Part shown: one piece after another, positions 7,736-14,293 of the stretch
Position numbering within the stretch: the stretch's first letter is position 1
Layout: the number at the start of each line of letters is the position of its first letter
From: Legionellales bacterium UBA5158
GTDB lineage: Bacteria > Pseudomonadota > Gammaproteobacteria > DSM-16500
Direction of reading: 5' to 3'
Assembly: GCA_002413665.1 (NCBI GenBank)
Contig: DHXK01000123.1
Location: 1 to 14,293 of the forward strand
DNA: 14,293 bases
The notes under the pieces: model-generated
Seen by the model: the letters and a program-made list of their open reading frames with translations, nothing else
What the model was told of the DNA's origin: nothing
Databases searched by the model: none
Made by a program: the position numbers and the translations under genes

Positions 7736-9556
7736 ATGCCACTAACTCAAACGTTATCTTTAACTAGTAAACCTGCTGTTTATAGTTACGGTATCCTAAA
7801 ACTTAGTTGTTTTGCTAAAGAAATTTCCTGTAGTGATAATTTAAAATCTGACATCAATAGTTTTATTTCAAATTTAAAAAAATCCTTTGAAAATCATTCG
7901 CAAGATATTACAGATATAGTTTTAATTTTTAGCGAAGATTTGAAAAAACATAGCCTTAGTAATAATGATAAAACATTCTTGTTTGGCATTATTCGAGTGT
8001 TAATGGATAGCGTTAAGTTGAATCTTACTCGTCAAGAAAAATTTGAGAATCGTTTCCAACGTCGTTTTGAGTCCCACTTCGCTACTAATCTAATTTTAGA
8101 GCCTACTGCTAGTATGATGGAAAGCGTGCTGATAATTTCAGAACGCTTATGTGAAGTGATTGATTCTAATCAAGCAAGTTTATTTAATAGATTGCTTCAA
8201 AATGTATCTCATAATCCAAACATAGGAGATTGTTTTGGCCATGGTGATTGGTTTATAACCCTCCCTGAAATAAAAAATATTTTGTTAAAAAATGAAAAAA
8301 ATAACTTGATGAAAATTATGCTAATTCATTTTCTTATTTGGTGGTGCCTTAAAAGTCCGGAGTTTAACCAAACTGTAAACTTTGCAAAGTGGAAATATCC
8401 ACCGTTGGGGAAGTTTTCTGATTTAATTCAACTTAGATTGAAAGAATACAATAGCAGTGCAGGGGCCAACCTTTCTGAGTATATTGATTTAATAAAAAAT
8501 GACACACATGAGATTAAATTCTTATCAGATCAACATATGTATAGTTCTCCTTTGTATTTAGATAGAGGCAGAGGATCAAAAACACGAACGATGTCAAATT
8601 GTATGGGGCTGATGTTAATTCATCAAGAGGCAACATATTTTAAAAATATCTCATCAGAAAAGCAGTTAGGGAAATGGGTTCCTGATGTTTTAAATATGCG
8701 TCCTAATTATAATTCAAATTATCTAAAATCTATTTTAGATAATGATGGAGTTTATGTCTCAGGGGCCTCAGGAATAGCATCAATGTTGTTAGCACAAATG
8801 GAGATTGTGGGTAATCTACAATCTATACAAATGAAACAACAGTATTTGTTGGCTATAGCAGCCTATATTGTTGCAGGCGGCCTTCATAGCTTGCATGAAG
8901 TCATTGCGCCTGCTCAATATTCATTAAATCTGGTTCCAGGTTATAATGCTGAACCGCCTAACAAATTACATAATTTCAAAATACTACCATCCAATTACAA
9001 TTCATTTTTTTTACTTTATTCTCATGACGATGAATTTACTATGAAGCGTGATAAAACATGGAATGATTTTCTTCATTATGCTGCTGCTGAATTTAAGAAT
9101 GACAAACCTAAATCCGATTTTTTTAAGACTTTAAACTTACCAACGATCAAAAGCGTAAAGGCAGACTACCCAGAAGTAATATTAAAAGAAATTAAAAAAG
9201 CGATTAATGAAATAAAAGCATTAGACGAATATAAATTATGTAATTCCAAGTTGTGGTCAGCAATTGAAAACAACTGTCATACTTTAGCTAGTGCTACTAC
9301 TGTCATTATAAGTATTTTTCAATTTACTGAAAAAAGAAATATAAAAATCTTTTCTTGCAGTCGATATACTGAAAACGCTTTCTCTGTGATATTTCTCATA
9401 CATCTAAAAAGTCATTATGAAAATGTTTTTTATTATTTAACTGGAATAAAAGCTAAAAGTAGTGATCTAAGCACGTCAAACAAAATTGAAAAATTGATAG
9501 ATTTAATTATTAAGCGTCATTCTGAACCATCCTCATGCTCACTTTCTTATAAATAA
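7736..9556 (+). CDS. Unrecognised 606-residue protein, candidate secreted effector
   Basis: No enzyme family was recognised with confidence. The reading frame is long and uninterrupted, and starts at ATG 7736 with AAAGAGA at 7724-7730, five bases upstream. There is no signal peptide and no clear membrane protein pattern. The best-defined region is 338-404: a glycine-containing turn VYVSGASGIASM, a helical stretch, then AGGLHSLHEVIAPAQ (380-394) and LVPGYN (399-404), with two histidines and a glutamate that could form an active or metal site. This arrangement recalls large unannotated proteins of Legionella, but that is memory and was not checked. The C-terminus (SEPSSCSLSYK) is short, polar and serine-rich with a leucine four from the end, compatible with a Dot/Icm signal. 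It stands alone, opposite in direction to rlmD and relA, and its 3' end overlaps rlmD by 18 bases. Confidence 0.8.
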   Translation: MPLTQTLSLTSKPAVYSYGILKLSCFAKEISCSDNLKSDINSFISNLKKSFENHSQDITDIVLIFSEDLKKHSLSNNDKTFLFGIIRVLMDSVKLNLTRQEKFENRFQRRFESHFATNLILEPTASMMESVLIISERLCEVIDSNQASLFNRLLQNVSHNPNIGDCFGHGDWFITLPEIKNILLKNEKNNLMKIMLIHFLIWWCLKSPEFNQTVNFAKWKYPPLGKFSDLIQLRLKEYNSSAGANLSEYIDLIKNDTHEIKFLSDQHMYSSPLYLDRGRGSKTRTMSNCMGLMLIHQEATYFKNISSEKQLGKWVPDVLNMRPNYNSNYLKSILDNDGVYVSGASGIASMLLAQMEIVGNLQSIQMKQQYLLAIAAYIVAGGLHSLHEVIAPAQYSLNLVPGYNAEPPNKLHNFKILPSNYNSFFLLYSHDDEFTMKRDKTWNDFLHYAAAEFKNDKPKSDFFKTLNLPTIKSVKADYPEVILKEIKKAINEIKALDEYKLCNSKLWSAIENNCHTLASATTVIISIFQFTEKRNIKIFSCSRYTENAFSVIFLIHLKSHYENVFYYLTGIKAKSSDLSTSNKIEKLIDLIIKRHSEPSSCSLSYK

Positions 9557-10879
9557 AGCAATAGCTTCTATGTGACTAGTATGTGGAAACATATTAATAA
9601 CACCCAGCTTTTTCAATATATAACCATGTTTATGTACAAGCTCGCCAGCATCTCTTGCGAGGGTCGCAGGATTGCAAGAAACATACACTATGCTGCTAGC
9701 TTCAAGTTTGGGTAGTAATGCAATCATTTCTTTTGCGCCAACTCGAGGTGGGTCTAGTAGTATTTTGTCATATTTCTTCATAGCCCATGGCTGTAAAGTA
9801 GTAGGGGTTGTTGCTAAGTTAGCAGTATAAAATTCTGTGTTGGAAATGTGATTGTGGAGCGCATTTTCTTTTGCTCTTGTTACCATGGTTTGACTGCCTT
9901 CAATACCTACTACATGTTTTGCGTAGCGTGCAATCGGTAAAGTAAAATTACCTAAACCACAAAATAAATCTAGCACCTGATCTGTGCTTTTTAAATCTAA
10001 CAAATCTAATGCGCTTCTAAGCATTAATATATTTGTTTCTGCATTTACTTGAGTAAAGTCTAATGGATGAAATTGGATTTCTAATTGATAATCGACTAAG
10101 TGGTAACTTAATCTTTCAACTTTATCGTCAGGCCAAAGTTTATAAACTTCAGCGGGTGAGTTAGGTTGTAAATATAGATGAAGATCGTGTCTCTTAGCAA
10201 AGTCTCGTATTTTTTCAACATCCTCATTAGGTAGGTCTGTTAAATGCCGAAAGATTAGCGCTGTATTAGCATCTCCTACGGCGACTTCGACTTGTGGGAT
10301 GTTATCGTGTTGTGTAAGGCTTGCGATTAAGTTTTTAATGTCAGGTAAAAGAGAGCCTACGCTTTCATGTAAAACAAGACACTTGTCAATTTCTGCCAAA
10401 AAGCGACTGGATTTTTCTCTAAATCCTATGAGTAGTTTACCTTTTTTTTGTTGACTCACCCCTAGTCTAGCTTTGCGTCTGTAACTTATACTATTAGCTG
10501 AAAGAGGAGGGAGTATGATTTCAGGTTCAACATGACCAAAATGTTTTAATTGATCCATAAGGGCTTGTTGCTTGAAAAGAATTTGCTGAGACATCTCTAG
10601 ATGTTGCATGCTGCACCCACCACACACTCCAAAGTGTGCGCATTCTGGAGTGGCGCGATGAGGTGAAGATGTGATAATTTCCACTGATTCGCCTTCATTA
10701 TATCGAGCATGAAGTTTTGTCAGTTTAAACTTTACGACTTCATCAGGTAAAGCTCCACTGAGAAATGCAGTTTTATGATTTGGGCTTGATGCAATACCGC
10801 GTCCATCATGACTGAGTGCGTTAATGGTGGCTGTGAATATTTCGGTAGGCAGCCTATGCTTCTTTAATTTTCGTGTCAT
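9539..10879 (-). CDS. rlmD: 23S rRNA (uracil-1939-C5)-methyltransferase RlmD
   Basis: RlmD (RumA) methylates uridine 1939 of 23S rRNA with S-adenosylmethionine. An N-terminal TRAM domain (about 12-70) is followed by the 4Fe-4S cysteines Cys80, Cys86, Cys89 (CAHFGVCGGC) and Cys167. The SAM-binding motif DLFCGLGNFTLP is at 304-315, LLDPPR at 374-379, and the catalytic nucleophile Cys402 is in SCNP. The length of 446 residues is close to the E. coli enzyme. ATG 10879 has no obvious ribosome binding site, but no better start exists before the TRAM domain. In E. coli rlmD is directly followed by relA; here the same order and strand hold, but an opposing gene of 1.8 kb lies between. The promoter, in the 91-base gap shared with yciO, was not identified with confidence. 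Confidence 0.94.
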   Translation of the reverse strand: MTRKLKKHRLPTEIFTATINALSHDGRGIASSPNHKTAFLSGALPDEVVKFKLTKLHARYNEGESVEIITSSPHRATPECAHFGVCGGCSMQHLEMSQQILFKQQALMDQLKHFGHVEPEIILPPLSANSISYRRKARLGVSQQKKGKLLIGFREKSSRFLAEIDKCLVLHESVGSLLPDIKNLIASLTQHDNIPQVEVAVGDANTALIFRHLTDLPNEDVEKIRDFAKRHDLHLYLQPNSPAEVYKLWPDDKVERLSYHLVDYQLEIQFHPLDFTQVNAETNILMLRSALDLLDLKSTDQVLDLFCGLGNFTLPIARYAKHVVGIEGSQTMVTRAKENALHNHISNTEFYTANLATTPTTLQPWAMKKYDKILLDPPRVGAKEMIALLPKLEASSIVYVSCNPATLARDAGELVHKHGYILKKLGVINMFPHTSHIEAIALFIRK

Positions 10880-10970
10880 AGTGTTAAGCTTTTTAGTGAG
10901 AGTTTACATGAGATGATTTTATCAACTTTATGAAAGATTTCATATTTATATCTTGTCAGGGATGGTCATA

Positions 10971-11591
10971 ATGAGTGAATTTTTTGTTTTGCACCCAGAT
11001 AACCCACAATTAAGACTGATTAAACTTGCTGTAAAAATTATTCAGGGTGGCGGGGTGATTGTTTATCCTACTGATTCTGGGTATGCAATAGGTTGTCAGA
11101 TTGCGAATAAAGGTGCTTTAGACCGAATTAGACAAATCCGCCAACTGGATGATAAACATAACTTTACCCTAATCTGTAGAAATTTATCTGAATTGGGCTC
11201 TTATGCGGTTGTCGATAATGCAGCTTTTCGTTTGCTGAAATCACACACGCCAGGTCCATATACCTTTATTTTAAAGGGTACCCGAGAAGTTCCTCGCAGG
11301 CTATTACAGCCTAAGCGTAATACGATAGGATTACGTGTTCCGAATAGTAATATTGTTCAAGCTTTGTTAAATGAACTTAATGAGCCGTTGATGAGCATAA
11401 CTCTTACTTTGCCAGATCAGGAATATCAATTTAGTGATGCACAAGATATTTATGATTCGCTTAAGAATCGAGTGGATCTTGTGATTGATGGAGGGCCTTG
11501 CGGTATGACGCCGACGACGGTAGTGGATTTATCTGAAGGGGAAGTAAATATTTTACGCGTGGGTAAGGGTGACCCTAGGACTTTAGTATAA
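10971..11591 (+). CDS. yciO: YciO, YrdC/Sua5-domain protein
   Basis: The 206-residue product is the same length as E. coli YciO and matches it throughout: MSEFFVLHPDNPQ at the start, GGVIVYPTDSGYAIGC, RIRQLDDKHNFTL, HTPGPYTFILKGT and KRNTIGLRVP. The family shares the YrdC fold with TsaC/Sua5, which makes threonylcarbamoyl-AMP for tRNA t6A. YciO itself is a distinct branch whose role is unsettled, so a t6A function should not be assigned from the fold alone. ATG 10971 was chosen because it reproduces the YciO N-terminus and has AGGGA at 10958-10962 eight bases upstream. In-frame TTG 10953 and ATG 10962 would only add a few residues. It diverges from rlmD and precedes oxyR. Confidence 0.93.
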   Translation: MSEFFVLHPDNPQLRLIKLAVKIIQGGGVIVYPTDSGYAIGCQIANKGALDRIRQIRQLDDKHNFTLICRNLSELGSYAVVDNAAFRLLKSHTPGPYTFILKGTREVPRRLLQPKRNTIGLRVPNSNIVQALLNELNEPLMSITLTLPDQEYQFSDAQDIYDSLKNRVDLVIDGGPCGMTPTTVVDLSEGEVNILRVGKGDPRTLV

Positions 11592-11609
11592 AGCCATGCC
11601 AATTTCCCT

Positions 11610-11668
11610 TCTCCTCTTGTGAGAGAAAAGCAAAAGCAGTATACGCATATCCTGCCTACAAGTGGAGA
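11610..11668. repeat. Nested imperfect inverted repeat, REP-like
   Basis: The outer arms TCTCCTCTTGT (11610-11620) and ACAAGTGGAGA (11658-11668) are complementary in 10 of 11 positions. Inside them GCAGTATA and TATCCTGC (11636-11655) pair around a CGCA loop with one mismatch. The pair sits between the yciO stop and the oxyR promoter, with no T-run after either arm, so it is not a standard terminator. It resembles a degenerate extragenic palindrome; whether it occurs elsewhere in the genome cannot be seen here. Confidence 0.4.
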
Positions 11669-11692
11669 GGCATACAGTCAGTCATATTTAAC

Positions 11693-11721
11693 TTATCATT
11701 TGGAAAGCTAATTGCTATAAT
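11693..11721 (+). promoter_or_regulatory. oxyR promoter, extended -10 type
   Basis: A -35 TTATCA (11693-11698) is followed after 17 bases by a perfect -10 TATAAT (11716-11721) preceded by TGC, an extended -10. Transcription would start near 11728, giving a leader of about 28 bases. An in-frame ATG at 11720 overlaps the -10 box and so cannot be the translation start. This is the best sigma-70 match in the window. Confidence 0.62.
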
Positions 11722-11755
11722 GCTGCTAATAGCTTTTATCTATCGTGGAATAATC

Positions 11756-12679
11756 ATGACATTACAAGAATTGCGTTTCATTGTGACTTTAGCTAAAGAA
11801 AAACATTTCGGAAAGGCTGCTGCGATTTGCTTTGTCAGTCAACCTACCCTTAGCATTGCTGTGCGTAAATTAGAGGAAGAATTAGGTGTCACGTTATTTG
11901 AGCGTGATAAAAACGATATTAAGATTACCTCATTAGGTGAGCAAATAGTCCAAGGCGCAAAGCGAGTACTAGAAGAAGCTGAAATTATTAAACAAATTGC
12001 AGCAGGGGATAAAGATCAATTAACTGGCGAGTTTAAACTCGGAGCGATTTACACAGTCGGTCCCTATGTTTTACCGCCTATTATTACCGAACTAAATAAG
12101 CTTGCACCCGGCATGCCACTAGAAATAAGTGAAAATTTCACCGCAAATTTACGTGAAAAATTACGTTGCGGGGAAATTGATGCAGCGATAATCTCTTTAC
12201 CCTTTACAGAGCCAGGAATTGTCACTAAGTTGTTATACAAAGAATCTTTTGTGGTGTTGATGCCAACCGATCATCCTCTTGCAAAGCAAGATACGATTGC
12301 TGAAAAAAATTTAGTGGACTATTCCTTGCTTATGTTAGGAGAAGGTCATTGTTTTCGTGAGCAAGTTGTTAGTTCTTGTCCTTCTTGTTTTGTATTACCC
12401 AAGAGTCGGCAAGCCCGGAATTGGCGAACAGTGGAAGGGAGCTCATTAGAAACGATACGACATATGGTGGCTTCAGGTATGGGGATAACAATTTTACCGA
12501 TGACAGCAGCTAATGTGGGTCCCTATAAAGACAAGATGTTAACTGTGCGGCCGTTGCGAGGAGCTCTACCTTCTCGCTCTATTGTTCTAGCTTGGCGTAA
12601 AAGTTTCCCACGCATCAAAGCAATAGATATCGTGCTAAAGGCTCTATCTCAGTGCTCATTACAAGGTGCCATTAGATAA
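11756..12679 (+). CDS. oxyR: LysR-type peroxide sensor OxyR
   Basis: OxyR is a cytoplasmic transcription factor that senses hydrogen peroxide through a disulfide and activates antioxidant genes. The N-terminal LysR helix-turn-helix (KHFGKAAAICFVSQPTLS, about 16-33) and linker are typical. With the start at ATG 11756 the redox cysteines fall at Cys199 (GEGHCFRE) and Cys208, exactly the E. coli numbering, which supports this start; Cys211 is an extra cysteine nearby. The length is 307 residues against 305 in E. coli. TGGA at about 11745 acts as a weak ribosome binding site. The classical divergent partner (oxyS, ahpC or katG) is absent. yciO lies upstream on the same strand, but the strong promoter in front of oxyR implies its own transcription. 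LysR-type regulators often repress themselves; no operator was identified here. Confidence 0.94.
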   Translation: MTLQELRFIVTLAKEKHFGKAAAICFVSQPTLSIAVRKLEEELGVTLFERDKNDIKITSLGEQIVQGAKRVLEEAEIIKQIAAGDKDQLTGEFKLGAIYTVGPYVLPPIITELNKLAPGMPLEISENFTANLREKLRCGEIDAAIISLPFTEPGIVTKLLYKESFVVLMPTDHPLAKQDTIAEKNLVDYSLLMLGEGHCFREQVVSSCPSCFVLPKSRQARNWRTVEGSSLETIRHMVASGMGITILPMTAANVGPYKDKMLTVRPLRGALPSRSIVLAWRKSFPRIKAIDIVLKALSQCSLQGAIR

Positions 12680-12733
12680 ATAATATTTAACGATGTATAT
12701 TCAATTATCTCTTTATATTTAAGAGGTATGCTC

Positions 12734-12761
12734 TTGTATTTTACCAAATCTTTTCTATACT
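12734..12761 (+). promoter_or_regulatory. Promoter of the probable 6S RNA
   Basis: A -35 TTGTAT (12734-12739) and a -10 TATACT (12756-12761, five of six) are spaced by 16 bases. The predicted start, about 12768, coincides with the first base of the long closing stem of the RNA below. A small hairpin AAGAG-gtatg-CTCTT (12721-12735) overlaps the -35 and may be what remains of an oxyR terminator. Confidence 0.52.
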
Positions 12762-12767
12762 TTAGTT

Positions 12768-12930
12768 GAGTGTTTTCGGTTGTTTTGTCCAGAACCTTCA
12801 ACTCTATATGGGGAACGGTCTTGTGACGCTGTGAGCTCATCACGTTGATAGAAGCCTAATGCGCCACACATGTTTCCACTTTCTACAAGGCGGTTTCTGA
12901 GCGACATGCCTTTCGGAAGCGCTCTCATTT
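12768..12930 (+). ncRNA. ssrS: Probable 6S RNA
   Basis: 6S RNA imitates an open promoter and holds sigma-70 RNA polymerase in stationary phase. The transcript predicted from promoter and T-run is about 160-165 bases, near the usual size (184 in E. coli). Its ends pair over 12 uninterrupted bases including G-U pairs: GAGTGTTTTCGG (12768-12779) with TCGGAAGCGCTC (12913-12924). A second arm, CAGAACC near 12791 with GGTTTCTG near 12892, continues the rod. The stretch AGAAGCCTAATGCGCCACAC, starting at 12850, resembles the E. coli 6S 3' half, where AGAAGCCTT is followed by CTGCGACGACACATTC. A terminal hairpin GTGA/TCAC lies before it. The single-stranded middle would be the polymerase-binding bubble. 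The match was made by eye. Another structured small RNA is the alternative. Confidence 0.6.
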
Positions 12931-12933
12931 TTT
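12899..12933 (+). terminator. Rho-independent terminator at the end of the probable 6S RNA
   Basis: GAGCG (12899-12903) and CGCTC (12920-12924) form a stem with an inner CC-tttc-GG helix, followed after three bases by six T residues (12928-12933). The same 3' strand can instead pair with the RNA 5' end, so hairpin and closing stem are alternatives. Confidence 0.5.
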
Positions 12934-12952
12934 CCTTCGCTGCATTAAATAT

Positions 12953-12980
12953 TTGTCATGTTCGTTCTAAAGAGTAATAT
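12953..12980 (+). promoter_or_regulatory. Possible promoter for rocD
   Basis: TTGTCA (12953-12958, five of six of the -35 consensus) and TAATAT (12975-12980, four of six) are 16 bases apart. The start would fall near 12987, about 20 bases before the rocD ATG. It lies after the 6S terminator, so rocD would be transcribed separately. Confidence 0.38.
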
Positions 12981-13007
12981 AGGCTATACAAATAGGAGAA
13001 CAATAAA

Positions 13008-14240
13008 ATGGATCCCGTCACTGAATGCGAAGAACGCTACGGCTCGCATAATTATAAACCTTTGCCTGTGGTATTAACGCGTGGCGAGGGCGTTTATGTA
13101 TGGGATACCGCAGGTAATCGATATATTGACATGATGAGCGCATATTCTGCGGTGAGTCATGGTCATTGTCATCCAAAGCTGGTTAGAATTTTAACTCGAC
13201 AAGCATCTACATTAGCGGTTGTTTCCCGAGCTTTTTATAGCGATAAACTTGGAATTTTCTTGAAAAGACTTTGTGAGCTAACCGGACAAGATAAAGCACT
13301 ACCCATGAATACGGGCGCAGAAGCAGTAGAAACCGCATTAAAAGCAGCGCGTAAATGGGCTTACACAGTTAAAAAAGTTCCAACAGATGCAGCTGAAATT
13401 ATAGTTTGTGACGGTAACTTTCATGGACGTACTATTGCAATTGTCGGTATGTCAACAGAACCACAATACCGCTCTGGTTTTGGTCCTTTTCCTGCAGGGT
13501 TTAAACACATTCCTTTTGGTAACGCAGAAGCATTGGAATTAGCCATCACGCCCAATACCGCAGCATTCTTAGTGGAGCCCATCCAAGGTGAGAATGGTAT
13601 TATAGTTCCTCCCGAAGGTTATCTCAAAGCTTGTGCAGAGATTTGTAAGAGAAATAATGTATTACTGATTTGTGATGAAATTCAAACTGGCATGGGGAGG
13701 ACAGGAAAATTTCTTGCATCTGATCACGAAGGCATTAAACCAGATGCTGTGTTGCTTGGAAAAGCATTAGGTGGAGGGTTATTGCCTGTCTCGGCGTTTT
13801 TATGCCGAAAAGATGTCATGGATGTATTTACCCCAGGTGATCATGGAAGCACTTTTGGTGGAAATCCATTAGCTGCAGCGGTGGGTCTGGGAGCCTTAGA
13901 CGTTTTGCTTGAAGAGGATTTAATAAATCAGGCAGAGTCATTAGGTAATTATTTACAGACATCTCTTTGTAATTTGAATTCTCCACTTATTCAAGAAGTG
14001 CGTGGGAGAGGCTTGTTGATTGGCTTATCACTAAATCCGGGTTATTTTTCTGCGTATGATCTTTGTTTAAAGCTATTAAAACAAGGGGTATTAACTAAAG
14101 ATACTCATGGAACTGTGATTCGTCTGGCGCCGCCATTAATAATTACTAAAGAACAAATTGATGATGTTGTTTTTGCTATTACAAATGTACTATCTGAGGC
14201 AGAGGTTGAACTTAAGGAAGTTTTAGGGCAAGTTGAGTAA
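13008..14240 (+). CDS. rocD: Ornithine--oxo-acid aminotransferase
   Basis: This PLP enzyme transfers the delta-amino group of ornithine to 2-oxoglutarate, giving glutamate semialdehyde and glutamate and linking arginine/ornithine breakdown to proline and glutamate. The start YGSHNYKPLPVVLTRGEG is characteristic of ornithine aminotransferases. NTGAEAVETALK (101-112) and FHGRT (138-142) contact the cofactor, Asp223 in ICDEIQTG binds the pyridine nitrogen, and Lys252 in LGKALGGG forms the Schiff base. The length of 410 residues is normal. ATG 13008 has AGGAGA at 12994-12999, eight bases upstream. Acetylornithine aminotransferase (ArgD) is a relative, but the YGSHNYKPLP start favours RocD. The next gene begins 35 bases downstream on the same strand and may share the transcript. 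Carbon and nitrogen supply from host arginine or ornithine would be a plausible role. Confidence 0.93.
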   Translation: MDPVTECEERYGSHNYKPLPVVLTRGEGVYVWDTAGNRYIDMMSAYSAVSHGHCHPKLVRILTRQASTLAVVSRAFYSDKLGIFLKRLCELTGQDKALPMNTGAEAVETALKAARKWAYTVKKVPTDAAEIIVCDGNFHGRTIAIVGMSTEPQYRSGFGPFPAGFKHIPFGNAEALELAITPNTAAFLVEPIQGENGIIVPPEGYLKACAEICKRNNVLLICDEIQTGMGRTGKFLASDHEGIKPDAVLLGKALGGGLLPVSAFLCRKDVMDVFTPGDHGSTFGGNPLAAAVGLGALDVLLEEDLINQAESLGNYLQTSLCNLNSPLIQEVRGRGLLIGLSLNPGYFSAYDLCLKLLKQGVLTKDTHGTVIRLAPPLIITKEQIDDVVFAITNVLSEAEVELKEVLGQVE

Positions 14241-14275
14241 TACTTATTTTAAATGGATTTATTAAGGAGATTTGT

Positions 14276-14293
14276 ATGAGGGAGTATATGAAG
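14276..14293 (+). CDS. Start of the next gene (cut by window edge)
   Basis: ATG 14276 is preceded at five bases by a strong AAGGAGA (14264-14270). Only six codons are visible (MREYMK), too few to identify the product. Its distance from rocD suggests an operon. Confidence 0.5.

Noticed and set aside
12649..12843. Minus-strand open frame of 64 codons after oxyR
   Set aside because: It covers the oxyR end, the 6S promoter and half of the 6S-like RNA, has no ribosome binding site and no recognisable protein character.

Overview
The window looks like the chromosome of an AT-rich gammaproteobacterium. The ttcA, rlmD, relA, yciO and oxyR products all resemble gammaproteobacterial versions, and rlmD and relA keep their usual order on one strand. 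Two large unrecognised proteins, one with ankyrin-like stretches, suggest an intracellular or host-associated lineage such as the Legionellales (Legionella/Coxiella/Berkiella/Aquicella type). That placement is inference from style and gene content, not a database match.

Layout. The left edge (1-446) is the end of an integrated element: the C-terminal part of a tyrosine recombinase runs toward the 3' end of a tRNA-Thr(CGU) gene, a classical integration site, so the element lies off the left side. ttcA (tRNA 2-thiocytidine synthesis) follows, then an unrecognised gene that appears broken by two single-base frameshifts (1494-2629). On the minus strand (2632-7566) lie relA, a stand-alone histidine phosphotransfer (HPt) domain closely resembling the C-terminus of BarA/LetS, a POT-like MFS transporter lacking the family's proton-coupling residues, and a YgjP/DUF45 metal-dependent hydrolase. 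The last three are tightly packed and probably one operon. A 606-residue unrecognised protein (7736-9556, plus strand) is wedged between relA and rlmD. Then come yciO, oxyR, a probable 6S RNA in the 328-base gap at 12680-13007, an ornithine aminotransferase gene (rocD) and the first codons of another gene.

How the parts relate. Several genes concern stress and growth-phase adaptation: RelA makes (p)ppGpp, BarA-type HPt domains feed the GacA/UvrY/LetA regulator, OxyR senses peroxide, and 6S RNA sequesters the sigma-70 holoenzyme in stationary phase. In Legionella, (p)ppGpp and LetS/LetA act together to switch between replicative and transmissive phases, so an HPt domain beside relA is suggestive. 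Promoters, where proposed, are matches by eye to sigma-70 boxes. No CRISPR array, complete insertion sequence or recognisable multi-gene defence system was seen.
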